Part shown: positions 24,980 to 34,803 of the stretch, one piece after another
How the letters are laid out: each line of letters opens with the position of its first letter
How positions within the stretch are numbered: position 1 is the stretch's first letter
Source: Nitrosopumilus zosterae
GTDB lineage: Archaea; Thermoproteota; Nitrososphaeria; Nitrososphaerales; Nitrosopumilaceae
Length of the DNA: 64,000 nt
Assembly: GCF_025998175.1 (NCBI RefSeq)
Contig: NZ_AP026695.1
Location: 1,118,760-1,182,759, forward strand
Direction of reading: 5' to 3'
Notes under the pieces: model-generated
The model's database searches: none
The model's input: only the letters and a program-made list of their open reading frames with translations
Told to the model about the DNA's origin: nothing
Program-made: the position numbers and the translations under genes

Positions 24980-25288
24980 CTAATGTAATTCTATTGTATC
25001 TGCAGCAAATCCCAAATTAATCAAAGTGTCTTTGATAGTATCTCGATGATCACCTTGTAAGAAAATATATCCTTCTTTGGCAGTTCCACCACAAGCATAT
25101 TTGTTTTTGAGTTCTTTGGCAACAGTTTCTAAATTATTTAATTTTGGATCTAACCCCTCAATCATCGTGCCTTTTTTCTTAAATCTTCTAGTTTCTAATC
25201 TAATTATAATTTTAGTGCTATCTTTGGCCAGTTCACCGCATGCACACAAATCTTCTGGTAGACCACAAGTATTACAAATTACTGCCAT
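24980..25288 (-). CDS. SUI1/eIF1-type translation factor
   Basis: A 102-residue protein with a short N-terminal zinc knuckle (CNTCGLPEDLCACGE) and the SUI1 domain: IIIRLETRRFKKKGTMIEGL (the basic RRxxKK loop), LKNKYACGGTAKEGYIFLQGDHRD, and a C-terminal helix ending IELH. In archaea aIF1 binds the small ribosomal subunit and helps select the start codon. The spacing to the downstream CPBP gene suggests one transcript. Confidence 0.93.
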   Translation of the reverse strand: MAVICNTCGLPEDLCACGELAKDSTKIIIRLETRRFKKKGTMIEGLDPKLNNLETVAKELKNKYACGGTAKEGYIFLQGDHRDTIKDTLINLGFAADTIELH

Positions 25289-25392
25289 TCGTTCGAAATA
25301 AATTCAATTATACGCACTATTAAGCCTTGTTTGGTTAATTCTTACAAAATGAAAACAAGCGGATTTTTTAGACAGGGAATCAAAGATAAATT

Positions 25393-25722
25393 ATGCCAGA
25401 AGATCTTACAAAAAAAGCTGCTGAAATGCTTCTAAACGGAGCAACATTACTTGGAGAGCCTTGTCCATATTGTTCAGGAGTCAGAGTTATGAAAGAAGGG
25501 CATGCATTATGCGTTAGTTGTGGACGTGAGCCAGAAAAAAAAGAGATCATGACAGAAGCTCCGCAACACCCAAAATCAAGATTAGAAGAAACTTTAGAAG
25601 AAAAGATAGAACTACTATCAAAAGAACTCGAAGAGGAAAAAAATCATGATAAACAACAAAGTATTCTAAAATCAATTAATTCAGTGCTAGAAACATTGGG
25701 AAAAATTAGAGAAAAACAATAA
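25393..25722 (+). CDS. Sjogren's syndrome/scleroderma autoantigen 1-like zinc-ribbon protein
   Basis: 109 residues. The N-terminal domain (LTKKAAEMLLNGATLLGEPCPYC...GHALCVSCGRE) is the ZNRD2/p27 autoantigen fold with two CxxC pairs for zinc. The second half is a helical Glu/Lys-rich tail (LEEKIELLSKELEEEKNH). The family is widespread in archaea and its role is unclear. It is divergent from the SUI1 gene and precedes the Sec61-beta gene by about 34 bases. Confidence 0.88.
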   Translation: MPEDLTKKAAEMLLNGATLLGEPCPYCSGVRVMKEGHALCVSCGREPEKKEIMTEAPQHPKSRLEETLEEKIELLSKELEEEKNHDKQQSILKSINSVLETLGKIREKQ

Positions 25723-25756
25723 AGTATTTATGTAAAAATCCGTGACTCGAGGTATA

Positions 25757-25927
25757 ATGAGTAGCAACAAGAAAAAATCAGCACCGCTTCCAGCATCAAG
25801 TGGTGGTCTCATGCGATTCTTCGAAGATGAGACAAAGGGATTCAAAATAGATCCAAAAATAGTAGTATCAGTTCCAATTGGCTTAATTGTAGTTTCATGG
25901 GCAATTGATCTTTTCCTAGCTTCGTGA
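25757..25927 (+). CDS. secG: Preprotein translocase Sec61-beta subunit
   Basis: 56 residues from ATG 25757 (MSSNKKKSAPLPASSGGL). This is a basic, Pro/Ser-rich head with the conserved G-G-L-M-R-F-F segment, followed by one C-terminal membrane helix (VVSVPIGLIVVSWAIDLFL). This is the tail-anchored beta subunit of the archaeal Sec channel. The DUF2070 gene starts seven bases after the stop. An upstream in-frame ATG at 25742 would add five residues. Confidence 0.93.
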   Translation: MSSNKKKSAPLPASSGGLMRFFEDETKGFKIDPKIVVSVPIGLIVVSWAIDLFLAS

Positions 25928-25934
25928 AAAAACA

Positions 25935-27683
25935 ATGGAACAAGATCCAGACGATGTTTCAAATATACACAGTAGATTCTCGCTTACTCTAGTTAATCCA
26001 TCATCACATTATTTTTCATTAGTAGTATCACTAATAGTATCTTCAGTGATGGTTCTTGCAACATATTTTGGTTATTTGACCAATGTAAGTTTTGAACAAA
26101 ATTGGTATAGACTACCACTTGTTTTAGGAGTTCTATTTATAACACAATTACTAGATACAAGATTTTCCAAGAAGAAAGAACTTTCAAAATCACTACATTC
26201 ATCTCTTTTTGGAAATATGTTATGGACAGTTACAATTTTGATGGGAATACTATCAAGCATAGTATTATCAAAAGAAATAGAATTATTTTTCATAGTTTTC
26301 GGAGTGTTACTTTTTGCCAGTTTTAGAATAGGAATTTACACTACAACTCTTGGAGCAAGTCTCAAAAAAGCTTGGGCAATTTGTTTTATTCAACCATTAG
26401 CAATGTATTTGGTATTAATTCCGCAAGATATGTGGTTTTCAATACTTTCTGAACCTATAGGATTAGCATATGGAATATCATTTATGATAATAGCAAGCAT
26501 ATGGTCAGTTCTCACTGACAGAGCAGGAAGACCAGGAATGGAAAGTACACATAAAACAATTCAGGCATATCTTGCATCACAAGGAAACGATTTTGAGGAT
26601 GCTGAAGAATTAATGGAACAGCGATCAAATGAAACTAAAGTTACTACATCACAGTTAAGACTATCATCGCCTAATGGAGAAACAGAATTTCGAATGGTAT
26701 TGCCAGAAATTCATCCAGGACCATATCATCCAGTAGGTGGAAGCAATATTCCATACCTTATTTACAAAAATTTATCCTCATCAGCAATGGTGATGCACAG
26801 TATTTCAGATCACTCATTGAATCTACCATCAAGAAATGAAGTTGAAAATTATCTGAAAAAAATACAAGACAGTAAAATCAAAGAAGAGGGGCTACAGTGT
26901 ACAGAACCAGTTACAGTACAAATAAACAAAGCCAGAGTAATAGGTTTACTTTTTGGAAATAATCCACTCTTGTTTTTGTCATTGTCGCCTCACGGTATGG
27001 AAGACATCCCTAGTTATATGAAAACAGAAATAGAACAATATGCAAAGAATCGAAATTATTCAAGAACAATGATTGTAGATTGTCATAATGCAATGGGGGA
27101 AGAGATTTCAAAAGAAGATGGTGAAGATATGTTAAAAGCTGCAAAATCTTGCCTGGACACTCTAATTACAAAAGAAAACTATCCAATAGAATTCGGTTAT
27201 GCTAATTCAGATGATATGGATGTATGGACAGAGGATTTGGGAATGGGTGGCTTGGGAATTGTTTGCCTAGTAATAAACAACAAAAAATATTTTCTCGGGT
27301 GGGCAGATGCAAACAATATGGAAAATGGAGTAAGAGAGAAAATCATAGATAATTTTTCAAAATTAGATTATAATTTGTTAGAAATCTGCACGTCAGATAC
27401 CCATTATGCTCCAGTAAAAGCTAGAAACAGAAATGGCTATTATCAATTGGGTTTGATTACAAGCGCAGATAAGCTTTCAAAGTGGTTTTTGGAAATTGCT
27501 AGAAATGCAGAATCAGATACAAAATCTGCAAAATTTGAAATTTTAGAAAATGAGGCAAGCGTGAAAGTCATGGGGCATGAAATATACGAAGATTATTCAA
27601 AAGCACTAGACAATTCGTTGAAAATCACGAAAGCATTTGTCATTGGCGGAGTGTTGTTTTTCATAACTAGTCTGTTTCTATAG
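25935..27683 (+). CDS. DUF2070 family membrane protein
   Basis: 582 residues. The first ~195 residues contain six to seven hydrophobic helices. A large soluble region follows (residues ~200-560) with the DUF2070 features SPNGETEFRMVLPEIHPGPYHPVGGSNIPYLI, HGMEDIPSY and DCHNAMGEE, and conserved His/Asp residues (HPGPYHP, SDTHYAP) that look like a metal site. One C-terminal helix (FVIGGVLFFITSLF) ends it. The family is archaeal and its function is unknown. It is co-transcribed with Sec61-beta. Its last 17 bases overlap the convergent nuclease gene. Confidence 0.85.
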   Translation: MEQDPDDVSNIHSRFSLTLVNPSSHYFSLVVSLIVSSVMVLATYFGYLTNVSFEQNWYRLPLVLGVLFITQLLDTRFSKKKELSKSLHSSLFGNMLWTVTILMGILSSIVLSKEIELFFIVFGVLLFASFRIGIYTTTLGASLKKAWAICFIQPLAMYLVLIPQDMWFSILSEPIGLAYGISFMIIASIWSVLTDRAGRPGMESTHKTIQAYLASQGNDFEDAEELMEQRSNETKVTTSQLRLSSPNGETEFRMVLPEIHPGPYHPVGGSNIPYLIYKNLSSSAMVMHSISDHSLNLPSRNEVENYLKKIQDSKIKEEGLQCTEPVTVQINKARVIGLLFGNNPLLFLSLSPHGMEDIPSYMKTEIEQYAKNRNYSRTMIVDCHNAMGEEISKEDGEDMLKAAKSCLDTLITKENYPIEFGYANSDDMDVWTEDLGMGGLGIVCLVINNKKYFLGWADANNMENGVREKIIDNFSKLDYNLLEICTSDTHYAPVKARNRNGYYQLGLITSADKLSKWFLEIARNAESDTKSAKFEILENEASVKVMGHEIYEDYSKALDNSLKITKAFVIGGVLFFITSLFL

Positions 27684-28320
27684 TTTTCATTTGATCAATA
27701 TTCCCATAAAATTCATCAATAAATGAAGTGAGTTGGAAGATTGGAACGATAGGAACATTTTCAATAAAATTAACCTTGTCTTGATATAATGTTACTATTA
27801 CAGGCACTGCCATTCCACCAGGGGTTTTTTCAACATAGTGTTTTGTCCTCTCAATTTGTTTTTTAACTGCGGTTTTTAATGCAGATGAACTATATCGCTT
27901 CCAATGCTTGCAATCAATTAAAATTGCAATACCTAATCGAATACCAATTACATCAATTTCCATACGGGGTTTTGTAAGAATCATATTTTTAATCACTGCA
28001 AAATTTTTTGATGATAAAATTTCTCCAGTTAAACCCTCAAAATCTTTCCAATCAAGAGAAATTGAAATTTCATCAATAGGATAACCATTTTCAAGCAATG
28101 CAACTGCAATTTTTAATTTATCACCACCATCAAAATAATAATTATCATTTTGTTTTGTACCAATTCCATTTTTGACGAATTCTTCAAGAATTATTTCAGA
28201 ATCAACAAAATTAATTTTTGTAACAGCAGAAAAATCCTCAACGGACACACCACCTTGAATAATTCCATTTAATCCAATTATCATCTTAGGATGAATTTTC
28301 AACTCCATTTTTTGGCTCAT
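27667..28320 (-). CDS. Restriction-endonuclease-like (PD-(D/E)XK) protein
   Basis: 217 residues. An N-terminal helical part resembles a winged-helix domain (VEDFSAVTKINFVDSEIILEEFVKNG). The C-terminal part has a PD-(D/E)XK core: EID at residues 121-123, then the DCK motif at 136-138 (GIAILIDCKHW). This pattern is seen in Mrr-type restriction and DNA-repair nucleases. It lies alone in the genome here, without a methylase, so a repair role is as likely as restriction. Its 3' end overlaps DUF2070. Confidence 0.75.
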   Translation of the reverse strand: MSQKMELKIHPKMIIGLNGIIQGGVSVEDFSAVTKINFVDSEIILEEFVKNGIGTKQNDNYYFDGGDKLKIAVALLENGYPIDEISISLDWKDFEGLTGEILSSKNFAVIKNMILTKPRMEIDVIGIRLGIAILIDCKHWKRYSSSALKTAVKKQIERTKHYVEKTPGGMAVPVIVTLYQDKVNFIENVPIVPIFQLTSFIDEFYGNIDQMKTIETD

Positions 28321-28402
28321 GGGTAGATATAGGTTTTAAGAATACTGTTAATTGTAAGTAATTATGATATAGATTTTATTACAAGCTTTGCAATGTAAGA
28401 AT

Positions 28403-30868
28403 ATGAAAAAATTGCTAGTAATTCTACTAGCTCTTTCAATTGCAACCTTGACGTACAATGAATCATTTGCAGAAAAAAATACGTTTTTTGATTCAGTTAA
28501 ATTTATTCAATATATGGATGAAAACACAGCATTAGAGGAAGTAAGAAATGGAAATCTAGACATGTATTATTATAGAATTTCATCAGACAGATTAGAAAAC
28601 CTTCAATCAAGAGAAGGGTTACAGGTTTTTGATTCTACAGGAGGATCATACAGTATTCTTGTAAACCCTGCAGAATCTGAAAAATTCAATCCTTTTTCAA
28701 ATAGAGAAATCAGGTTTGCCCTAAATTATTTGGTAGACAGAAAATTAATCGTCAATGAATTGATGGGAGGGTATGGCTCACCCATCATTTCGTACTATAG
28801 CCCATCAGATCCAGAATATCTTACTATAATCAAACAACTAGAGTCATTTAATTTCAAATACAACCCCACATTAGCAGACGAGATAATCACTAGGGAATTA
28901 AACAAAAAAGGAGCAATTAAGATAGATGGAAAATGGGAATTTGCAAACACCCCAATAGAAACTACAATTTTCATCAGAAGTGATGATCCTGTAAGAAAAT
29001 CTATTGGAGAGATATTATCAGGAGAACTAGAAAGAATGGGATTTACAGTCAAAAAAGATTTTGGAGATCTTAACAAAGCATTTGTTATAGTGTACGGTTC
29101 AAATCCTTCGGATTTGAAATGGAATTTATACACTGAGGGATGGGTGCGTTCTGCATTTGTAAAATATGATTCAGTAGGATTAGGTCAAATGTACTCTCCA
29201 TGGTTTTCAAATATGCCGGGGTTTAATGACCCAACATATTGGAATTACAAGAACGAGAAATTAGATATGCTGACTCAGAAAATTTACACTGGAGATTTTG
29301 ATTCATCAGAAAAAAGATCAGAGTTAATTCAAGAAGCTGTTGTTGAAGGAATTAATGAATCAGTTAGAGTTTTTTTGGCAAGTAAAATTGATCAATATGT
29401 TACAAATGAGAAAATTAACGGAGTAGTAAATGATTTTGGTGCAGGGATTCCAAGCAGATTCACACCAATTAATGCAAGAGGGGATGGTGAGGAGTTAGTT
29501 ATTGGTGTCAAGCAAATCTATCAAGGGGCGTGGAATCCAATAATGGGATTAACTGATAGTTATAGTAGACAGATTTGGGGAATAATTTCAGATCCTGGAA
29601 CATTCAAACACCCATTTACTGGCGAAACAATTCCAGTTAGAGCAGATTGGGAGATTGAAACCTCCGGGCCAGATGATAAAATAAAGATTCCTAATGAATC
29701 AATAATGTGGAATCCTGCATTGCAGAAATGGATGAACGTAGAACCAAACACGCTTGCAACAAGCAAAGTTACATTCGATTTTGAATTTAGTGACTGGCAC
29801 AATGGACAAAAAATGGATATGAATGATATTTTGTACTCATTGTATTTTACAATAGAATGGGGAACACAGACGGATAAGAATGATAAAACTTTTGATACCG
29901 AATTTACACCAAGAGCTGCTCAAAGTATCCAGACAATCAAGGGGATAAATCCAATTGATGAAGACACAGTGGAAGTCTATGTAGATTATTGGCATTTTGA
30001 TGAAGGAGAAATTGCAGAATGGTCATTGCTATGGAGTTCAATACCATGGGAAATTTCGGTTGCTATGGAAAAAGCAGTGATTGATGGTAAAGCATCATTT
30101 TCAAGATCTGGTGCAACTAGCAAAAATGTTAACTGGTTGTCATTAATTATTCCAAATGATGCAAACACCATTAAAAATTATTTACAAGAATTCAAAGATA
30201 CAAACTATATCCCAGAATCTCTAAAAGAGAATAAAAGGAATTCAGAGTATTTTCAAAACAGATACGATGCATCAATTAAATGGATTGAAACTAATAATCA
30301 TGCAGTAATTAGCAATGGACCATTTTATTTAAAATCATACTCTCCGGAATCAAGAACAATTACAGTTAAAGAATTCAAAGATGGTTCATATCCATTTAAA
30401 ATTGGGAAATGGGAGCAGTTTGAAAAACCAAAATTTCCACAAATAAAGAAAATAGATATGAAAGATATTTTTCAAAGAGGAAACGAAATAAATTTCGTGG
30501 TTGAGACAGAAAATTCAGATGGAATACTTTACTTTTTAACAAACAGTGAAGGAGATATGATATCATCAAAGACATTCAAATTAGATAAAAACAGTATTTC
30601 TATTAACATACCTCCTGAAATTACAAATGAGTTGGGAATTGGATCAAACAACATCAAAATATTTGCAATTTCAAATTCGGTTTTAAAACCAGATTTTTAT
30701 GAATCAAGTTTTATGATAACCAAAGATAAAGTAGAATTACCAAAAAGTGCAGATACAAATATTGATGTTTCAGAAAACAAGACAGATCTTTGGTATTGGA
30801 TTATTCCATTAATATCAGTGATTGGAATCATAACCATCATAAAGAAAAGACATCATTCCAGACCATAA
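28403..30868 (+). CDS. Membrane-anchored ABC-type solute-binding protein (family 5, peptide/nickel type)
   Basis: About 821 residues from ATG 28403. The signal peptide (KKLLVILLALSIATLTYNESFA) is followed by an SBP_bac_5-like fold: ALNYLVDRKLIVNELMGGYGSPI, FKYNPTLADEIITRELNKKG, YTEGWVRSAFVKYDS. After about residue 380 comes a second half with DMNDILYSLYFTIEW. The C-terminus has one membrane helix and a basic end (WYWIIPLISVIGIITIIKKRHH), so the protein is held on the outer face of the membrane. No permease or ATPase genes lie next to it. The protein is much longer than the ~550 residues typical of the family. Confidence 0.82.
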   Translation: MKKLLVILLALSIATLTYNESFAEKNTFFDSVKFIQYMDENTALEEVRNGNLDMYYYRISSDRLENLQSREGLQVFDSTGGSYSILVNPAESEKFNPFSNREIRFALNYLVDRKLIVNELMGGYGSPIISYYSPSDPEYLTIIKQLESFNFKYNPTLADEIITRELNKKGAIKIDGKWEFANTPIETTIFIRSDDPVRKSIGEILSGELERMGFTVKKDFGDLNKAFVIVYGSNPSDLKWNLYTEGWVRSAFVKYDSVGLGQMYSPWFSNMPGFNDPTYWNYKNEKLDMLTQKIYTGDFDSSEKRSELIQEAVVEGINESVRVFLASKIDQYVTNEKINGVVNDFGAGIPSRFTPINARGDGEELVIGVKQIYQGAWNPIMGLTDSYSRQIWGIISDPGTFKHPFTGETIPVRADWEIETSGPDDKIKIPNESIMWNPALQKWMNVEPNTLATSKVTFDFEFSDWHNGQKMDMNDILYSLYFTIEWGTQTDKNDKTFDTEFTPRAAQSIQTIKGINPIDEDTVEVYVDYWHFDEGEIAEWSLLWSSIPWEISVAMEKAVIDGKASFSRSGATSKNVNWLSLIIPNDANTIKNYLQEFKDTNYIPESLKENKRNSEYFQNRYDASIKWIETNNHAVISNGPFYLKSYSPESRTITVKEFKDGSYPFKIGKWEQFEKPKFPQIKKIDMKDIFQRGNEINFVVETENSDGILYFLTNSEGDMISSKTFKLDKNSISINIPPEITNELGIGSNNIKIFAISNSVLKPDFYESSFMITKDKVELPKSADTNIDVSENKTDLWYWIIPLISVIGIITIIKKRHHSRP

Positions 30869-31344
30869 TCTTTGAGAATCAATTGGATTTGTTGTTCATT
30901 TTCAAGTCGGGCGTATTCTTCAAAGAGGTTTTGGTTGAGTTCATAAAATGTATGCCCCCATTTGAATTTGTCAAGCAGTTCCAAACCTTGTTCCTTAAAT
31001 CCGAGAATTATCAATGTTGCAGACAGAGCTTCAACGGTAGTGAGTTTATTTAGTTTTGAATAGTTAACGGGGTTTCCAGCAAGCAGAGGAGGGAGTTTTC
31101 TCTTTATACCGTTGAATTTTTTTGAGAAGGCATGTTCTGCAAGATTCCAAGAGCAATCAATGCCAACAATCGAATTAATCAAAAACTTATCTTTAGGAAG
31201 CAAAGTTTTTTCAGAAAAAGGATCCAGTACTAATCCTTTGGCCCCTATTTTTGTTATATTTTGAGCAAGTCCAAATTTCACCATTTTAGCAGCTGTGCAT
31301 TTTTTAGGATCATCTTGATAAAACATCAAAACTTGTAACTTCAT
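30853..31344 (-). CDS. tsr3: Tsr3 family rRNA aminocarboxypropyltransferase
   Basis: 163 residues. The protein follows the Tsr3 (DUF367) pattern: DPKKCTAAKMVKFGLA, KGLVLDPFSEKTLLPKD, IVGIDCSWNLAE, LPPLLAGNPVNYSKLNKLTTVEALSATLIILGF. In eukaryotes and archaea the enzyme adds an aminocarboxypropyl group from SAM to a small-subunit rRNA pseudouridine. It is slightly shorter at the N-terminus than most. Its 3' end overlaps the convergent solute-binding protein gene by 16 bases. Confidence 0.9.
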   Translation of the reverse strand: MKLQVLMFYQDDPKKCTAAKMVKFGLAQNITKIGAKGLVLDPFSEKTLLPKDKFLINSIVGIDCSWNLAEHAFSKKFNGIKRKLPPLLAGNPVNYSKLNKLTTVEALSATLIILGFKEQGLELLDKFKWGHTFYELNQNLFEEYARLENEQQIQLILKDYGLE

Positions 31345-31378
31345 TTTGATTAATGGTAAAACGTAGAGTATTTTGAAT

Positions 31379-34300
31379 TTACTCTAGTGTTTTGTATGTT
31401 ATTTTGTAGTAGAATCGCGAAGCTTGATCATCTTTGATAATTTCCACATCCCAATTAGCGTCAGATAAGAATCCATCAGCAGATTCAGGCAAAATACTAA
31501 ATTTTTCTAATCGTACATCAGGACCGCTATATCGTACATTTAGAACAGTTCCATCAACTTCCACCACATCATAGATTTGTCCAGGTTTTCGAGTAGATTC
31601 ACTAACTAGACATTCAGTATCAGGACCAATTATACAAATTCCAGTACCAGTGGAAACTTTGATGTTAACACTTGATTCATCACCTCTAGTCGGAGTTATC
31701 AAAGAACCAGAAAAGACTCGAGGTGCAATAGTTACATCGTTAACAATTTTTTCGGAAGTAAAAACAGAAATCATATTTTCAGCAACTCTATTTTCTTTCT
31801 CAATTATTGTGTCTACTTTTGGAATTTTTGGTTTTTCAATTACATTGAATTTGATGGATTTTGCTTCAAAATCTGCATCAACCAATGCTTCGTATGAACC
31901 AATTGCAGAGGCATCTGAAGGGATTGTAAAGTGATAGGTAAAAGAGCCCGATGAACTAGGACGAATTGTAGTTACAGGTCCAGAATTTTTACCACAAATA
32001 AAAGATCCACATGTTATCTCGTTACCTGTTTTTTTAGCAACACTGACTTCAAACTTTTCTAGATAAATTAGCTTGTTTGGTTTTCCAGTAATAACTACAA
32101 CATCTCCAGGATAATATTCAGATTTATCAGTAGATAGTAAAAGAGACAATGGAGCATCAATACCGAATGCAAAATCATTTACTACTGTAAATGTTGAACT
32201 GGCAATGGCATTTCCATAAAGGGCTTTTACTGTGTAACTTCCCTCGCGAAAAACGGTTGCGGGCAAGTCAAATAGGCTTGAAAAGTCACCGCCTTGTGTT
32301 GGGTAAACGGATGATTCATGGATTTGTTTATATGGAAAAGTGCCATCAAGAACTTTTATTAAGATTCGCTCAGGTACCACAAGGCCTTGATCACCCTGAA
32401 CCCTTTTGATAATATTTCCAGTGACCTTTAGTTTTTCACCTGTTTTGTATAGGGATTTTTCAGTTGTTACAAAAACAGGAGTTTTTGACAGAGAGTCATT
32501 TTGAGGATCAGGTGAGACTTTGAAAAAGAGACTCTTACTTTCTGAAGATGTAGATATTTTGATTTTATATATTCCAAAATTGGATTTTGTTACATCTCTT
32601 TCTTTGACATCAGTTTTTAGATTTTGAGTTTTTTCAGCGATGGGAATTTTCCAGTCAAATGTGAATCGCTGTTCATGTACAGTTGCACCTAAATCAGTTC
32701 TAGTTCCATCAGGTCTGGTAATTGTTATAACTACAGAACGATCACCAGTTGGAGGAAGAATTCCTGTAAGATGTACTGTTTCACCTAATCCATATACTTC
32801 TTTATCAAGAGAAATGATAGCACCACTTTTCAAATCAAGGGAATTGGCAATTTCAAAACTATTAGTTGCCAATAGTCCCTCATATTGAGCTTTAACGACA
32901 TATTTACCTTCAGAGAAAATCAGTTTGTTCAGATCAATAGTTACGGTAAAAATTCCTGATGATTCAGGAATGGCAGTAAAGTCATAATCAATTGAAACAC
33001 CGCGGGTAGAAAGGTTCCCAGTATTGGCAGAACCAGTAATTTGTAACGGTTTTCCATCTTCTGTTAGAATTGTGACTTTAACAGGAGCAGTTTCGAAACT
33101 TGCTCTGGAAACGGTATTAGCTATCTGACCAGTGATAATGAGTTTTTTGTCGGCTCCAAAATCATATAGAGGTTTATCAGTAAAGACGGTAAGAGGAACG
33201 TTTGATTTAACATATGTTGAAGGATCTTTTACCACTTGGATGAATTTGGTTGCAGAACCAATATCTTTGTTGACATTTATAGAATAACCGCCTAATCGCG
33301 AATCACTTTGCGGAATTTTAAATGAATATTGGAATTTACTGTCTCCATCTAATCGTACTACATCAAGGATTTTTAATGTGGATCCACCACCGGTAGTACC
33401 TCCTAATGAAAGATTCTTTGTCTGAACAATTTCTAAATTAAATGAATCTACCCATTTATCATTTAACCTTCCAGTAATAGTAACAGTTTCTCCTAATCCA
33501 TAAACTTCCTTGTCAGTCCAAAGAGAAATTAATTTATCTTCTTTTACATCTTTGATTACTTCAAAAGTCACTAATGCGGATTTGTCAAAATATTCAGCAT
33601 ATACCTCGTATGTACCATAGACTGGACTTACAGTTGTTAAGAATAAACTAGTTGAAAATTTATCCTTTGTCGGATACAAATTGCCACTTGAGACAACTTT
33701 GCCATGAGGATCTTTCACAGTTACTTTCATTCCTTCAAACGGAATGGTTTCTGAAGTAAGACCAGTTATTGAAACCAGTTGTCCTGGAATGTATTGAGAT
33801 TTATCAGTAATTATACTAAGAGAAGAATCTCCTTTTGTTTTTTGTTCCGCCAATTCATAGCCAACTAAGAAATTAGTTTTTGCAGTTGAACCTGCATATG
33901 AAACTGATACTGTATATTCCCCTTCATTAATTCCCAGAACCTGATGTAAGTTTAGAGAAGTTTTGTAATTGAGATTTAAATCAGGATACAAAGTAAGAGA
34001 TTGCGAATAATCAGGCCCAGAAATATTTACTTTGATTGGTTCCGATTGGAAAAAGGGTTTAACAATAAAAACTTCTTCAGATACGCTACCCTTTATTGTT
34101 GCAGTTTGACCAAACAGGTATGATGATTTATCAGTAGATAGAGTGACCGTAATTTCATCTGAATCTTGAGTCTCTACAAGCTTACCATTTGAAGAACCTG
34201 CAGTGGATGTTACAAATTTCCAATCATCAGAACTATCAGAGTCATAACCATCATAGATTCTCTGCCAAGATTTAAAATCATTTTGAATATCAGCAAGTAA

Positions 34301-34666
34301 GGGAGTTTTGTCAATCACAACCCCATTTTTATCTAGTAGTTCAACTGATTCATTTGAATCAGTAAACCAAACACTTTGATAAGAATAGGTCAAGAATTGT
34401 CCAGGTTGAATTATAGTTCCGCTAGGAATAGTCATAGTTTTTTTAAGAACAGTAGTTGATGCAACTTTCCAACCACTCAAGTCAACATTAGAATTAGTAG
34501 GATTGTAAAGTTCTACCCATTCAGATACAGATATCGCATCGTTTCCAGGAGGATTGATATCAACTTCATTTATCACCACATGCTCAGAATTTGTTTGAGC
34601 ATATACGGGAACAACAAGTGCAACAAGTAAGAACAAAGATAATACTAAAAACAGATTGCTTTTCAT
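31379..34666 (-). CDS. Giant exported protein: lamin-tail domain plus seven Ig-like repeats
   Basis: 1095 residues. The signal peptide (LFLVLSLFLLVALVVPVYA/Q) is followed by a lamin-tail (LTD) domain (VINEVDINPPGND...EWVELYNPTNSNVDLSGWKVAS). About seven A2M/Ig-like repeats follow, each opening with a motif such as TDKEVYGLGETVTITG, LDKEVYGLGETVHLTG, TEKSLYKTGEKLKVTG or TDKSEYYPGDVVVITG. They are spaced about 100-125 residues apart. The last ~150 residues form a separate beta region. There is no C-terminal anchor. It is probably a surface or cell-cell structural/adhesion protein; LTD domains in prokaryotes often sit on exported proteins. Confidence 0.8.
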   Translation of the reverse strand: MKSNLFLVLSLFLLVALVVPVYAQTNSEHVVINEVDINPPGNDAISVSEWVELYNPTNSNVDLSGWKVASTTVLKKTMTIPSGTIIQPGQFLTYSYQSVWFTDSNESVELLDKNGVVIDKTPLLADIQNDFKSWQRIYDGYDSDSSDDWKFVTSTAGSSNGKLVETQDSDEITVTLSTDKSSYLFGQTATIKGSVSEEVFIVKPFFQSEPIKVNISGPDYSQSLTLYPDLNLNYKTSLNLHQVLGINEGEYTVSVSYAGSTAKTNFLVGYELAEQKTKGDSSLSIITDKSQYIPGQLVSITGLTSETIPFEGMKVTVKDPHGKVVSSGNLYPTKDKFSTSLFLTTVSPVYGTYEVYAEYFDKSALVTFEVIKDVKEDKLISLWTDKEVYGLGETVTITGRLNDKWVDSFNLEIVQTKNLSLGGTTGGGSTLKILDVVRLDGDSKFQYSFKIPQSDSRLGGYSINVNKDIGSATKFIQVVKDPSTYVKSNVPLTVFTDKPLYDFGADKKLIITGQIANTVSRASFETAPVKVTILTEDGKPLQITGSANTGNLSTRGVSIDYDFTAIPESSGIFTVTIDLNKLIFSEGKYVVKAQYEGLLATNSFEIANSLDLKSGAIISLDKEVYGLGETVHLTGILPPTGDRSVVITITRPDGTRTDLGATVHEQRFTFDWKIPIAEKTQNLKTDVKERDVTKSNFGIYKIKISTSSESKSLFFKVSPDPQNDSLSKTPVFVTTEKSLYKTGEKLKVTGNIIKRVQGDQGLVVPERILIKVLDGTFPYKQIHESSVYPTQGGDFSSLFDLPATVFREGSYTVKALYGNAIASSTFTVVNDFAFGIDAPLSLLLSTDKSEYYPGDVVVITGKPNKLIYLEKFEVSVAKKTGNEITCGSFICGKNSGPVTTIRPSSSGSFTYHFTIPSDASAIGSYEALVDADFEAKSIKFNVIEKPKIPKVDTIIEKENRVAENMISVFTSEKIVNDVTIAPRVFSGSLITPTRGDESSVNIKVSTGTGICIIGPDTECLVSESTRKPGQIYDVVEVDGTVLNVRYSGPDVRLEKFSILPESADGFLSDANWDVEIIKDDQASRFYYKITYKTLE

Positions 34667-34803
34667 GGTTTTCTCCTGATTTGATTGATTATAGCACTCT
34701 TTTTAGAATGAAATTGAGGAAAAGTTGAGCTTGTTGTTAAAGTCATATATCTTAAAAACACGAAAAATTTTACGATTTTTCTCTATTAAGGCATACGTAG
34801 GAA

